A stretch of 64,000 nt of DNA from Geomonas sp. Red32 (GTDB lineage: Bacteria > Desulfobacterota > Desulfuromonadia > Geobacterales > Geobacteraceae): the NCBI RefSeq assembly GCF_023652955.1, contig NZ_JAKLOY010000003.1, positions 1 through 64,000 of the forward strand, given 5' to 3'. The position numbers were made by a program, and so were the translations under genes. Within the stretch, counting starts at the first letter, position 1. Each line of letters opens with the position of its first letter. Positions 1-8,202 of the stretch are shown here, piece after piece. The notes under the pieces are model-generated. The model did not search any database. It was not told where the DNA came from and saw nothing but the letters and a program-made list of their open reading frames with translations.

Positions 1-326
1 GCCTTTGCGGCCTGATACGCTGAATAGATGCTGGTGGTGGCTTGTGCGCTTGACCACTGGTTAAACGTTGGCCTTCCCGCCTTCCCGTCCATAAAATCAG
101 TCATTCTGACGTAAGGCAAGGAAGGGATAGTTAGCGTCGGTTTGCCTCCCACCTGGCCTATGGTGCCGCCAATGATCTGCAGAGTGTTGGTGCCCTGTTT
201 GCCAGCGTTAAGGGTACCCCCGGTTGCGGAGGAAAAAGTGCCCCAGGCTGGCCCGTTGAAAGCGGCACCAAAGGCCTGGGAGGAAAAGACCAGCAGCAAC
301 ACAACTATCATCAATAAATTACGCAT
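1..326 (-). CDS. Tailspike protein, N-terminal part (runs off the left edge)
   Basis: This is the first 108 or so codons of a phage tailspike; the rest lies left of the window. The visible sequence is base-for-base identical to the start of the complete 657-residue gene at 35692-37665, which has a parallel beta-helix (pectate-lyase-like) look. The N-terminus is a typical Sec signal peptide: MRN, then a run of Leu/Val, then SSQAFGA. This is unusual for a phage tail protein. The start ATG overlaps the stop of the upstream gene by 8 bases, so the two are probably translated together. It is the last visible gene of the late tail operon. Host-receptor or polysaccharide binding is inferred from fold and position. 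Confidence 0.75.
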   Translation of the reverse strand, partial: MRNLLMIVVLLLVFSSQAFGAAFNGPAWGTFSSATGGTLNAGKQGTNTLQIIGGTIGQVGGKPTLTIPSLPYVRMTDFMDGKAGRPTFNQWSSAQATTSIYSAYQAAK

Positions 327-648
327 CTAAATTCCCTCTGTTCAGTGTTACCGGTTCCATGCTCCAGCTGATCGATCCGTCGGCGGCTTTTTCTGCCCGC
401 CACCCCATTTTCATGGTCGCTCCGGAGCCGCCAATATCGGTGTAGACCGCACCGGTAGCGTGGGTGGCAATCGCCAGCAGGAGCTGGTTGCGCTCGGCGG
501 GATCCAGGACAATCCCGGCGGCCTCGATGACTCCGCAGATTTCCTCCTGGACGCTCATCAGCCAGGCGGTACTTACCTTGCTTCCCTTCTGGCCGGTAAT
601 GGTGTTTCCGGGGACGAACTGGCCGTCTGGCGTTTCGGTGCGTTGCAT
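319..648 (-). CDS. Tail fibre-associated protein, 109 aa
   Basis: A small tail protein between the collar-domain fibre and the tailspike. Residues 18-60 (KGSKVSTAWLMSVQEEIC and the stretch around AAGIVLDPAERNQLLLAI) resemble the segment found near the N-terminus of many Mu/P2-type tail fibres, where it is normally part of a longer protein. Here it is a separate gene, so the fibre appears to be encoded in pieces. The C-terminal half is a Gly/Trp-rich beta segment. It lies 7 bases after the collar fibre gene and overlaps the tailspike start by 8 bases. A fully identical copy is at 37658-37987. The function assignment rests on position and similarity. Confidence 0.65.
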   Translation of the reverse strand: MQRTETPDGQFVPGNTITGQKGSKVSTAWLMSVQEEICGVIEAAGIVLDPAERNQLLLAIATHATGAVYTDIGGSGATMKMGWRAEKAADGSISWSMEPVTLNRGNLDA

Positions 649-655
649 GGGGACC

Positions 656-1612
656 TCAGTATTTGATGCAGTACATCAGCGGGAAGTTGCGCGGCCGTGT
701 CTCGCTTCCGCCGAAAGAGGAGGTGTTGTTCGGCGAATGGGTCTGCGCGCCGGTATTCGCCCAGACGGGGGTATCGCGGGTACCGGCCTGCACGTAGTAG
801 AGGTCGTGGTCGACGACATGTACATGGCTGCCAACCTGGTCCCCCTGCCAGCTCCCCATCGCGCGGCCGGGGTCGACCCCGCGGGCGCTCAGGCCGCTCC
901 CGTCCCAACCCCTCACGAACTCCCCGCGGAAGTCGGGAAGATTGAAGGTTGATGCGCCGTCGCCAGCGCCGTAGGTGGTGCCGATCGCGGCGAAGAGCCC
1001 GGAGAATTGACTCCGGAGTACCGCTCGGCCGTCGCAGAAAAGCCAGCCGGAAGGTACGCTCGGCATGGCAAAACCGACAACCGCTCCCGGAGGGGTTAGC
1101 TGGGCTGCGGTCTGACCGTTTAGCGTGGAAGCGTCGGTGGTCGGCGGGGGCGGCTGGTTCTGGTAGTTGGTCAGCTGGTAGGCGGATCCGGCCCAGCTGA
1201 CGCCAATGATCTGACCAGCCTGGATATCCCCGGCGGCAAGGGGATCGGAAACGTTCTTGAAAAGCGCGGCCGCCGTCAAGCCGTTCACCTGCAGGGTGAC
1301 CGGTCCAGTGTTGGTATTGGCCACTTTCAGCCAGATCGGCATCCCCACCACGTTCTGGGTAAGGGGCGGAGTGAGAGAGATCTGGATGACGTTGGCGGTC
1401 GAGCTCGTGTCCGGAGCAAAATCGAGAGGGGCAGACCCGTCCTGATCCAGGCCGTCGTGGCGGTGGTTCTGCAGGCCGTTCAGAGTAGCCGCGGTGAGCC
1501 GAGTCCCGGGCGACCTGGTCGTCGGATTACCGTCGACGAAGACGGTCTTGCCCGCCATGGCGGCCGCAGGCAAAAGCAAGATGAGCAAGGTGAATAACGC
1601 GCGTTTAAACAT
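656..1612 (-). CDS. Tail collar-domain fibre protein with signal peptide
   Basis: A 318-residue phage tail fibre. The C-terminal half (from about residue 175) is a tail-collar domain: GAVVGFAMPSVPSGWLFCDG, TTYGAGDGASTFNLPDFRGE, GWDGSGLSARG, and the terminal RPRNFPLMYCIKY typical of P2/Mu-type fibres. The N-terminus (MFKR, hydrophobic LLILLLPAAA, cleavage-like AMAGK) is a convincing Sec signal peptide, which is unexpected for a protein assembled in the cytoplasm. The start ATG at 1612 is preceded by GGAG and sits inside the 11-bp-phased TTTAAA array at 1600-1632. A close homologue (319 aa, about six differences) is at 37995-38954. It is the first of three fibre genes after the baseplate genes. 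Confidence 0.85.
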   Translation of the reverse strand: MFKRALFTLLILLLPAAAMAGKTVFVDGNPTTRSPGTRLTAATLNGLQNHRHDGLDQDGSAPLDFAPDTSSTANVIQISLTPPLTQNVVGMPIWLKVANTNTGPVTLQVNGLTAAALFKNVSDPLAAGDIQAGQIIGVSWAGSAYQLTNYQNQPPPPTTDASTLNGQTAAQLTPPGAVVGFAMPSVPSGWLFCDGRAVLRSQFSGLFAAIGTTYGAGDGASTFNLPDFRGEFVRGWDGSGLSARGVDPGRAMGSWQGDQVGSHVHVVDHDLYYVQAGTRDTPVWANTGAQTHSPNNTSSFGGSETRPRNFPLMYCIKY

Positions 1613-1632
1613 GTTTTAAACCTCCGTTAAAG
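1600..1632. repeat. 11-bp-phased TTTAAA array, three units
   Basis: Three TTTAAA/GTTAAA cores start at 1604, 1615 and 1626, exactly 11 bp apart, overlapping the ribosome-binding site and start of the tail fibre gene. It belongs to the dispersed family also seen at 8888, 15320, 21202, 25485, 29137 and 38939. The role is unknown; protein-binding sites on one face of the helix are inferred. Confidence 0.6.
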
Positions 1633-2196
1633 GTAAGTGAAATTGAACTGTATGTGTGCCGGTGCGAGGTCCAAAAGCACCTCTTCCAACCCGGGAGATG
1701 GAGGGGTGACCGGGGAGGAAACCACCACGATTTCCCAAATCCAAGGAAGCACCGGGTTCTCTTGCGCCATGGTATCTCCCGCCAGCCCCACTCCGGAGGT
1801 CAGGTAGGTCCAGGGCTCGTCGTCGATTAGCTCATCGTCGGCGCAAAGCCAATCCGCCATGGCGGTGATGTAGCTCCTGATATAGATCGTGTACCCCATG
1901 GCGGCCGCCAGTTTGACGTAGTAGGGCTTCTTGATATCGCCGATAGCTTTGAACTTGGCGTCAACCGCACGTTGGCGCTGCTCGATGGAAGCCCCTGCGG
2001 CAGGCACCACCTGGTAAAGGCCTTCCCAGGCCGGTAAAAGGTCCACCGCGGTACCCGGCAGCATCTCTCTCTGCAGCAGGTCAAACCTCGCCTTGGTGCG
2101 ATCAAGGGCGTTGCCGTAGGCCACCCGCTCGGCATCGGTCAGCATCCAGGGCACCGGAACAAGCTGCTGCAGAATGTCGGCGTGGCTACGTGACAT
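1627..2196 (-). CDS. Baseplate/tail protein gp48-like (DUF2313, YmfQ family)
   Basis: A 189-residue protein corresponding to Mu gp48, which links the baseplate to the tail fibres. Family features include the N-terminal HADILQQLVP, the EMLPGTAVDLLPAWEGLYQV segment, and the RQRAVDAKF-KAIGDIKKPYYVKLAAAMGY region typical of DUF2313. The C-terminus AHIQFNFTYL is also family-like. It overlaps the gp47 gene by 11 bases and is followed by the fibre gene after 14 bases, so it belongs to one late operon. The last 43 or so bases of this gene survive in the remnant at 38966-39008, which fixes the breakpoint of the duplicated segment. Confidence 0.85.
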   Translation of the reverse strand: MSRSHADILQQLVPVPWMLTDAERVAYGNALDRTKARFDLLQREMLPGTAVDLLPAWEGLYQVVPAAGASIEQRQRAVDAKFKAIGDIKKPYYVKLAAAMGYTIYIRSYITAMADWLCADDELIDDEPWTYLTSGVGLAGDTMAQENPVLPWIWEIVVVSSPVTPPSPGLEEVLLDLAPAHIQFNFTYL

Positions 2197-2962
2197 TAAT
2201 AACTCCCGGACGGATCATCTGGTATGCGGTCGGCTCGACAGGGGCCGCGGGAGCCGTCACCGGAGCATTCCCGTTCCCGCCGCCCAAGGCCAATACCTTA
2301 AGACTGTCGGGATAAAGGATCTGCCCGGGGAGGTAGCTCGCAAGAGAGGACGTGATGTCGGCGATCGCCTGGGCAGCGGGATAGTCGGCATCGGTCCGGT
2401 TGATGGTGACGTCCTGGAGGAGCACCTCGGGCGCCAGCACGCGAAGGTATTCAACCACATCCGGGCAGAGATCGACGATGTAGCCCCTGACGGTGGCGAG
2501 CAGATCAGAACTCGGGATTTCAGAGCCAGTGGTAGCGGCCTTGGCTAGCACGATGAGATCGACGGTGCCGGGCCCCTGCCCTCTGGGTACCGTCCAGGCG
2601 TCGGCGATGTCGGAGGAGGCTGCGCGGGCCCAGGTGACGTAATCGTACTTGTTCCCGCCAGCAGGGGGGCGGCGCAGGTTGAAGCGCAGCCGGGCCAGCA
2701 GCGATGCATCGGATTCTGAAGGATTGAGGATAATGCCACGGGCGCTCGCCCACTCCTCCAGGCCGTTACGCTCCATGTTGGGTCCGGGCACTATCTGGGT
2801 ACTGAGGTACTTACCCCGATTTTCCAGCCCCCAGAGTGCCGAAGCAAAGGCCTTGGCCGAGATGTAGTCCGGAGAGCCCTGGGAGACGTCGACGTTCGGA
2901 TCCTCGTTCAGGAGATCGGTCAGGATATCGTTCAAAATGCTGTCTACTGTGTTATCGAACAT
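2186..2962 (-). CDS. Baseplate J-like protein (Mu gp47)
   Basis: A 258-residue baseplate wedge protein of the J/gp47 family. It begins with a helical N-terminus (SILNDILTDLLNEDPNVDVSQ) and contains the hallmark GNKYDYVTWARAASSDIADAW and GPGTVDLIVLA segments of baseplate J proteins. These build the outer rim of the contractile-tail baseplate and trigger sheath contraction on adsorption. The length is below Mu gp47 (about 360 aa), so the N-terminal portion is short. The start ATG overlaps the stop of gp46 (ATGA-type), indicating translational coupling within the leftward tail operon. Confidence 0.88.
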   Translation of the reverse strand: MFDNTVDSILNDILTDLLNEDPNVDVSQGSPDYISAKAFASALWGLENRGKYLSTQIVPGPNMERNGLEEWASARGIILNPSESDASLLARLRFNLRRPPAGGNKYDYVTWARAASSDIADAWTVPRGQGPGTVDLIVLAKAATTGSEIPSSDLLATVRGYIVDLCPDVVEYLRVLAPEVLLQDVTINRTDADYPAAQAIADITSSLASYLPGQILYPDSLKVLALGGGNGNAPVTAPAAPVEPTAYQMIRPGVINVT

Positions 2963-3327
2963 CAGATCACCGGTACGAAGGTTTCAAAGGTGACGCGCTT
3001 TCCGTCGGCCTGGACGGCGGCGACAAAGATGCGCATGCGGTGGCGGTCGGCGGTCAAGTCGCGGCTGGTAGTGACCTTTATCGACTTGGCCCGTTTACTG
3101 TCCAAGAGCCACTGAAGGGCACGCTGGCAGTCGTCCTGGACCAGCTTCTCGCTGCTGGCCGTGTTCTTCAGACGGCCGCGGTTTTTCAGGCCGAAATTCG
3201 GATCTCCCCACCAGCTCCCGCGCACGATCCCCAGCGATACGATGATGTTGGTGAGTATCGTGGGGTCGTTTCCCGGGACCTTTTTGAAGGTTCCGTCGGG
3301 CTGAGGGACAATGGAGTGCGGCATCAC
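2962..3327 (-). CDS. Baseplate protein gp46 family (gp25-like wedge)
   Basis: A 121-residue protein in the position of Mu gp46, a small baseplate wedge subunit related to T4 gp25. It has the expected middle motif, WWGDPNFGLKNRGRLK, followed by DDCQRALQWLLDS and a C-terminal beta-rich region. In Mu-like phages this gene always sits between gp45 (spike) and gp47 (J), as here. The start overlaps the stop of gp45 by 4 bases. The function is inferred from family and synteny. Confidence 0.82.
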   Translation of the reverse strand: MMPHSIVPQPDGTFKKVPGNDPTILTNIIVSLGIVRGSWWGDPNFGLKNRGRLKNTASSEKLVQDDCQRALQWLLDSKRAKSIKVTTSRDLTADRHRMRIFVAAVQADGKRVTFETFVPVI

Positions 3328-3824
3328 ATCTTCTCCAAGGGAAGCGAGGTCGGGAGCTGGTTGGAATCGTTGTGATGGTGGCCGTCGAACTGCTGGCGAA
3401 TGAGTTCCATGCTTCCCTTGGCGTCGGAGATCCCGCCGGTGGCCACAACCGTCTCGGTGACCTTGAGGGAACCGACAATGGTTACCTTCCCCACGAGCTC
3501 GAGCTCCGGAGCCTGCGCGCTGACCTTTTTGGGGCTCACCGCCCGGATCCCATTGGCGCTCAGGTGGACGACGTTTCCGAAGGCGTCGTATACTGCAGTC
3601 TCTCCGCTATTGAGATTCGGACGGTAGCGGTTGTCGTCGGAGGCAATCGCCACAATGTAGTTGCCGTTGTAGACGATGACCCCGGTGGCACCCTCCTTGG
3701 GCATCGAGGCCAGGCCAAACTGCTGCATGAACTCACGGGCGGCGAACGATTCCCCCACCCGGCCATCCGCTTCAAATAGCCTCACCTTCCCGTTAATCAC
3801 CTTGGTAAACCTAACCCTGATCAT
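3324..3824 (-). CDS. Baseplate spike assembly protein (gpV/Mu gp45 family)
   Basis: A 166-residue protein at the gp45 (spike) position, immediately after gp44. It opens with an OB-like domain (MIRVRFTKVINGKVRLFEADG) and ends with a beta-rich region around AKGSMELIRQQFDGHHHNDSNQ, as in other membrane-piercing tail spikes. In that family, C-terminal His residues in an HxH arrangement often bind iron in the spike tip, and the HHHND here is compatible with that. Overlaps of 4 bases on both sides show tight coupling to gp44 and gp46. The assignment relies on synteny, length and domain shape. Confidence 0.8.
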   Translation of the reverse strand: MIRVRFTKVINGKVRLFEADGRVGESFAAREFMQQFGLASMPKEGATGVIVYNGNYIVAIASDDNRYRPNLNSGETAVYDAFGNVVHLSANGIRAVSPKKVSAQAPELELVGKVTIVGSLKVTETVVATGGISDAKGSMELIRQQFDGHHHNDSNQLPTSLPLEKM

Positions 3825-4939
3825 TTGCCCCCCCTGGAAAGCGAACCCGTCTGTTCCACAAGGCCGGGAAGGCCAAGCCTCAGCATGGTATAGGCGCCCC
3901 GCTTGTCCCTCTTCAGAGTCCTCCCGGTCACCAGGAAATTACCCCGTATGCCATGTACGGTATCGATGACGGCGGCTAGGCGGTTGATGGTGTAGTTGCG
4001 GCCGTTTTGCGAATGCCCCGGCATCTCGTACTCGAGCTTGAAGGAGTCGTGACGCATCTTGTTGAGGATCATCCGGGAGTGGAGGTTTGGACTCTGGCTG
4101 TCGTTGTTGTTCACCTGGACAAAGCATTTGTAGAAGGGGAACGACGGGTCAGTCGCCGACCCCTTTGTCTGTACCGTGGTCCCCGCATCGAGCTCCAGCG
4201 GATTGGTCAGTTGCTGCTGGCCGATGACGACCACCTTGCTGTAGGCACGGCTGATGTCTTCGTCGACGTCGGCGCTGAGCGCGTTGCCGGTACCGTCCTG
4301 GGTGAAAAGGATCTGGTAATCGGGATCCCCGCCGGCGCATGGCTCATCGAAAACGAAGGTCCCGTCCGGGAGCCCGAAAAACATCACGCCCCGGGAGAGC
4401 GCATACATCTGTAGGACTTGAAAGACCGTCTGGCCCGGGTAGATTTGGGCGACCTTTTGGGGGACATCGAAAAAAGAAAGGAAATCGGCGGTTCCGCGCC
4501 GCCGCCTGCTTTTGAGTTTCCCCTGGAGCTCCGTCTCCCCCACGATCGGGACCCGGCCGATGAAGGGAAGCGCCGGGCGGCCCGTCTTGATGTTGGCCTG
4601 GATCAACATTTGGGCCAGCTGCTTGATGGTCTTCCCCTGGACGCTTACGAACTCTTCGCAGTAAGCATCGACCACAATTCCCATCAGGTCGCGGCCGCCA
4701 ACCGTCAGGGTACGGCCCTGCTTGTCGCAATGGCGGTGCCGTTTGTCGACGATGCCGGTCAGAGCAAGCTCCCCATTCACAAACAGCTTGCAGGCAGCGC
4801 CCTTTTGGATCTCTACCTCAGGGTTGGCGAGCTCGAGGGTAAAGGCGTGATCGGCGCAGTAAAGATCTGCATCGACCTGGTAGGAAAGAAAGTTCCGGAT
4901 GCTGGTGGTTCCAATGCGAAGCTCGATCTGGTCAGACAT
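3821..4939 (-). CDS. Baseplate hub/tail protein gp44 (gpP/gpD-like)
   Basis: A 372-residue tail protein equivalent to Mu gp44 (P), the hub that connects the tail tube to the spike. It contains the hub-like segments GKTIKQLAQMLIQANI, QTVFQVLQMYALSRGVMFFGLPDGTFVFDEP and SRAYSKVVVIGQQQ, and C-terminal GIRGNFLVTGRTLKRDKRGAYTMLRLGLPG. These match the LysM-to-hub architecture of the phage late control D/gp44 group. It overlaps gp43 by 8 bases and gp45 by 4 bases. In Mu, a late promoter (PP) lies before this gene; I see no matching dyad here. Confidence 0.85.
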   Translation of the reverse strand: MSDQIELRIGTTSIRNFLSYQVDADLYCADHAFTLELANPEVEIQKGAACKLFVNGELALTGIVDKRHRHCDKQGRTLTVGGRDLMGIVVDAYCEEFVSVQGKTIKQLAQMLIQANIKTGRPALPFIGRVPIVGETELQGKLKSRRRRGTADFLSFFDVPQKVAQIYPGQTVFQVLQMYALSRGVMFFGLPDGTFVFDEPCAGGDPDYQILFTQDGTGNALSADVDEDISRAYSKVVVIGQQQLTNPLELDAGTTVQTKGSATDPSFPFYKCFVQVNNNDSQSPNLHSRMILNKMRHDSFKLEYEMPGHSQNGRNYTINRLAAVIDTVHGIRGNFLVTGRTLKRDKRGAYTMLRLGLPGLVEQTGSLSRGGK

Positions 4940-6227
4940 AGATCTTCACCTCCCCCTGCACGGCGCTGGCCCAAGGGATCCGGTTGATCCGGGTGATCTG
5001 CTCCGCCTGGCTGTAGGGAAGCCCGTATCGGAGACAGATCACGTGCAGCGGCGTGGGCTGGTCGACCTGAATGGCCACCATACGGGGAGCCTCAAGCTTT
5101 ACCGTGTACACGTGCTCGAGGAGCTGGCGCGCCATCGTCTTCAGGGTCTTCATAGACCGGTTGTCCTGGATCACCGCCTGAATCGAAGATCTTGCGTCGG
5201 CCAGGGACGATTCCAGCTCGAGCACGTTGGCCACCGGAGTCACTTCAGGGGGGGGAGTATAGTTCCCCATGGTGTCGAAGGCCGGGGGCTGGGCAGCCAA
5301 GGTCTCCCGGCGGTTCTGGTCATCTGCATAGCTGTAAGCCGCCTCCAGCGCCAGGCGCTGTGCGTGGGCAATCCGGACATGCTTGAGGCAGAAGAGATTT
5401 GCCGGGGTTGCGGGCAGCTTCCCAAGCTCCGCCTCGAGGGCGCCGAAGGCGGCGGAAAGGCTGCTGGTAACCCGGGCGGGAAACTGGCGAAGCGAGGTAA
5501 AGAGTGCGGCTTCCCGTTCCACCATGCGGGTGATGGTGCCCAGGATCTTTCCCGGGAGGTCAGCGGTGTAGTTGATGGTGGCCACCAGGCTGTTGGTCGG
5601 CTGGGTTACCTCAGTGGCAAGGGTCTCGAACTGGGCCAGACGGCTCTGAAGTCCCCGGGCAAACTGGCGCGCCGGCGCGGAAATCTGGCCGCCGATTTCC
5701 GCCAGCAAGGACGTCGACGGGATATCGGTGGGGAACGGCGGGTTGTAGCCAAAAATCCCGACTATATCCGTGGTCAGGTCTACAGCCTGCTCGTCCTGGG
5801 AGTTCAAAAAGGTTATCTCCACGGACTGATCGACGTCCGCAAGGATGGTGATTTCGAGGGTTTTCCGGCGCTGCTCCAGGAAGGTGATGTCGACCTCGGC
5901 GCAGCGCTGGCGATCGTCGGCCCGAACCGACACCGTAGTTACATATCCTTTGAGGGTGCCGTAAACCGGATGAACCAGTTCGTCGAGCCCGGCGTGGTCC
6001 ATGGCAAGGCTGTTGATCAGATTCACGTGGTCGTCGTAGTTGTCCTGGTCCCCATCGTAGAAGTAGCAGCGGATCTTGACCGGTCTCACCTTCTGCCCCA
6101 TCTTCTCCAGGTCGGCACCGTCGACGTAGGGATATTCGTAGGTGGCCACAGCCACCTCGAAGGTATCCTCGATGGTCTCCATCTGGAGCTCGAAGCCGTT
6201 GAGGTATCCAGTTTCGATATCCGCCAT
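4932..6227 (-). CDS. Tail/DNA circularization protein N (Mu gp43)
   Basis: A 431-residue protein in the position of Mu N (gp43), annotated in the family as a DNA circularization protein and needed for tail assembly. The N-terminus (FELQMETIEDTFEVAVATYEYPYVDGADLEKMGQ, interrupted here for length) is diagnostic of DNA_circ_N. The C-terminal 45 residues (PLHVICLRYGLPYSQAEQIT and INRIPWAS) look like a LysM-type module. It begins right at the end of the tape-measure gene (one base overlap) and overlaps gp44. The Mu literature ties N to virion DNA binding after injection; whether that holds here is inference. Confidence 0.84.
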   Translation of the reverse strand: MADIETGYLNGFELQMETIEDTFEVAVATYEYPYVDGADLEKMGQKVRPVKIRCYFYDGDQDNYDDHVNLINSLAMDHAGLDELVHPVYGTLKGYVTTVSVRADDRQRCAEVDITFLEQRRKTLEITILADVDQSVEITFLNSQDEQAVDLTTDIVGIFGYNPPFPTDIPSTSLLAEIGGQISAPARQFARGLQSRLAQFETLATEVTQPTNSLVATINYTADLPGKILGTITRMVEREAALFTSLRQFPARVTSSLSAAFGALEAELGKLPATPANLFCLKHVRIAHAQRLALEAAYSYADDQNRRETLAAQPPAFDTMGNYTPPPEVTPVANVLELESSLADARSSIQAVIQDNRSMKTLKTMARQLLEHVYTVKLEAPRMVAIQVDQPTPLHVICLRYGLPYSQAEQITRINRIPWASAVQGEVKIYV

Positions 6228-8014
6228 TACGGCCCCTCCTGGAAGAACTTGCCGCGGCGCAGACCGACCTGGGCGGAGGTGTTCATGTCGTTGGAGCGGG
6301 CTATCACCCGGCCATTAGAGTCGATGTGGAGATCGAGCTTGATCTCCTGCTTGTCGCGCCGGCGGCCGCCGATCCCCATCACCTCGTACTCCCGGGAAAG
6401 GCGTGAGAAGGTTTGGCTGCTCCACCCGTTTTCCCTGGCAGCATTGCTGATCAGCATGCTCAGCGGTATGCCCGCAACGGCACCAAACGTAGCCGCCCCG
6501 CCGCCGATCGCTGCCCAGGGGAGCGCCTTGGCAGCGGCCGGAATGGGGAGGGGAGCTGCCGGGGCGCTGGGGAAGTTGCCGGGCCAGTTGGTGACAAAAA
6601 CCGGGGTGACCCCGGTGGCAGCCTGAATTGCTTTGCCTTCAGCTATGCCGACACCGGTCCCCAGGAGCCCACGGAGGCCTACCTGGCTGAGAACCTTGCG
6701 GCCGTAGCCGCCGGCCTTCACGAGATTCCAGATGCCATATCCGCCTAAAGCGGCAGCCGTGGCCGCTATCCCTCCGTTGAGAACGTCGGTGGCAACCGGA
6801 TGGCGCTCGGCAAACTTCCCGATCGCATCGGCCGCGTCGTTGGCCCGCTTGGTGATCTCGGTCAGCGGGACCAGCCACGGCTCGAAGATGCTGGCCGCGC
6901 TACTCTTCATGGTCCCCTGCAGGGCCGTGACGTTCCTGTTGAGGCCCGACAGGCTGACGGTCAGTTTGTCTTCGGCGCTCGCCACCTCAACGGTCTTCTG
7001 CTTGACAAACTCCCAGCTGCCGGTTCCTTTGCTCATCAGGGCCAGGGCACCCAACCCACCCTGCTCCCCGAAAATTTTCTCCAGGATGAACATGCGCTGC
7101 TTGGTGTTGTAGCTTCCAAGCGAGGTACGCAGGTTCTTGATGATCTGCTCCTGGGGGAGCATCTCGCCCTTCTTATCCCAGAAGTCGAGACGAGCCTTTC
7201 CTTTCCCGACCAGGTCTTTATTGACGGCATCCAGGACCTTCCGGGTGATCCTCGAGGCGCCGGTCAGGCGCTGCCAGAAATCTTTGAGATGGGTACCTGC
7301 CATGCTTCCCAGCTGCCCCTGCTCCCCGAGGACGGCCAGCTCGGTAAGCATGTCTTCCCAGGGCACCTTGTAGGCCGCGGCGACCGGGGCCGCATAGGGA
7401 AGGGCGGCATTGAGATCGGGGAGCTTCATGCGGCCGCTCATTACGTGCCGCTGAATGATGTCGGCGACCTGGCCGTACTCGTTGGACTTGAGGTGGTAAG
7501 GGATGCCGACGTTCAGCATGGCATCGCTGGCCTCGTCCGGAGTCCCCTTGGTAATGGTGGCGAGCACCATGGCCGCGCGGCCCGCGCCCTTGCCGACCAC
7601 CTCGTTGAAATCGAGGCCCGATTCCAGAAGCTTGTTCTGGACGTGAGTCACGTCAATCGCCGAGAAGGGGGTGATCTTCTGAACGTCGTTGGCGGTTCTT
7701 CGGACCTCCTGGAGCTCCTTGGCCAGGGTGGCGGCGTTCTTTCCGGAACGCATGAGGTTCATCTCGACGTCCTTGAGACTCTCCTGCATGTCGGCCGCGC
7801 TGGCGACGCCAGGCTTGATCTTGTCGAGGGTGTACTTGGCGATAGCGATGGACTTGAGGCCGCGGGTGAGATGGCGCTCCATGGCGTCGAAGTCCCGGAC
7901 CACCTGCTTGGTCGAGTCCCCCATGGACAAAATGTTGCGCCGAGCGGCGTTCAGCCCGCTCGACATCATGTCCACCATGGTAAGTTGTAGCGCCAGCTTC
8001 AATTCGCGGTTCAT
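6227..8014 (-). CDS. Tail tape-measure protein
   Basis: A 595-residue tape-measure protein setting tail length. It starts MNRELKLALQLTMVDMMSSG, has long amphipathic helices through residues 20-330 (a TP901-type core with the TITKGTPDEASDAM, LAVLGEQGQLGSM and EKIFGEQGGLGALALMSKGTG segments), then hydrophobic Gly/Ala-rich stretches (about residues 410-530) compatible with membrane penetration. It lies between the chaperone genes and gp43, as in Mu (gp42). It begins on the last base of the frameshift extension of the chaperone. The long + strand open frame over this gene is an antisense shadow. Confidence 0.85.
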   Translation of the reverse strand: MNRELKLALQLTMVDMMSSGLNAARRNILSMGDSTKQVVRDFDAMERHLTRGLKSIAIAKYTLDKIKPGVASAADMQESLKDVEMNLMRSGKNAATLAKELQEVRRTANDVQKITPFSAIDVTHVQNKLLESGLDFNEVVGKGAGRAAMVLATITKGTPDEASDAMLNVGIPYHLKSNEYGQVADIIQRHVMSGRMKLPDLNAALPYAAPVAAAYKVPWEDMLTELAVLGEQGQLGSMAGTHLKDFWQRLTGASRITRKVLDAVNKDLVGKGKARLDFWDKKGEMLPQEQIIKNLRTSLGSYNTKQRMFILEKIFGEQGGLGALALMSKGTGSWEFVKQKTVEVASAEDKLTVSLSGLNRNVTALQGTMKSSAASIFEPWLVPLTEITKRANDAADAIGKFAERHPVATDVLNGGIAATAAALGGYGIWNLVKAGGYGRKVLSQVGLRGLLGTGVGIAEGKAIQAATGVTPVFVTNWPGNFPSAPAAPLPIPAAAKALPWAAIGGGAATFGAVAGIPLSMLISNAARENGWSSQTFSRLSREYEVMGIGGRRRDKQEIKLDLHIDSNGRVIARSNDMNTSAQVGLRRGKFFQEGP

Positions 8015-8202
8015 TACCCTTTTCCTTTAGCCTGCGGCCGCTTTTTGCGGATTACCCGCGTCCCTTCGTCCTTGTCGGGCTTCATCAGCTCGGCGTAGGC
8101 CTTATCCCACCCTCTCACCTCTCCCCGGCTCATGGCCCGGATTTCTTTTGTTCCGAACCCGAGTTTTTTCAGGAGGATGATGTCCTTCCGGAAGGGTCGC
8201 AA
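8014..8202 (-). CDS. Frameshift extension of tail assembly chaperone (gp42-like)
   Basis: A 62-codon frame (…KKLGFGTKEIRAMSRGEV…RKKRPQAKGKG) directly upstream of the tape-measure gene, overlapping the end of the gp41-like gene by about 100 bases. The only initiator near its start is a TTG immediately after an A8 run, without a Shine-Dalgarno sequence. It is therefore most likely read as the C-terminal part of a fusion made by ribosomal frameshifting at 8203-8210. In Mu the equivalent pair gp41/gp41-42 is made by a -2 shift, and the frame relation here (-2 or +1) fits that. Highly basic C-terminus. Confidence 0.7.
   Translation of the reverse strand: MRPFRKDIILLKKLGFGTKEIRAMSRGEVRGWDKAYAELMKPDKDEGTRVIRKKRPQAKGKG

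Larger units (their letters stand above)
1..1669. repeat. Direct repeat, left copy (tail-fibre end)
   Basis: This segment matches 37340-39008 in the same orientation at a constant offset of 37339. I see no difference over 1-714. From 715 onward there are scattered substitutions (a few percent) up to about 1669, where the match ends inside the gp48 gene. The repeat probably continues to the left of the window. Recombination between the copies would loop out about 37.3 kb carrying nearly the whole prophage. Confidence 0.9.

Noticed and set aside
656..1612. Invertible G-segment-like fibre switch, as in Mu
   Set aside because: No invertase gene or inverted repeats were found around the fibre genes; the duplicates are direct repeats.
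4899..6626. 575-codon + strand frame over gp43 and tape measure
   Set aside because: Shadow of conserved late genes on the other strand; many such frames occur in this GC-rich phage.
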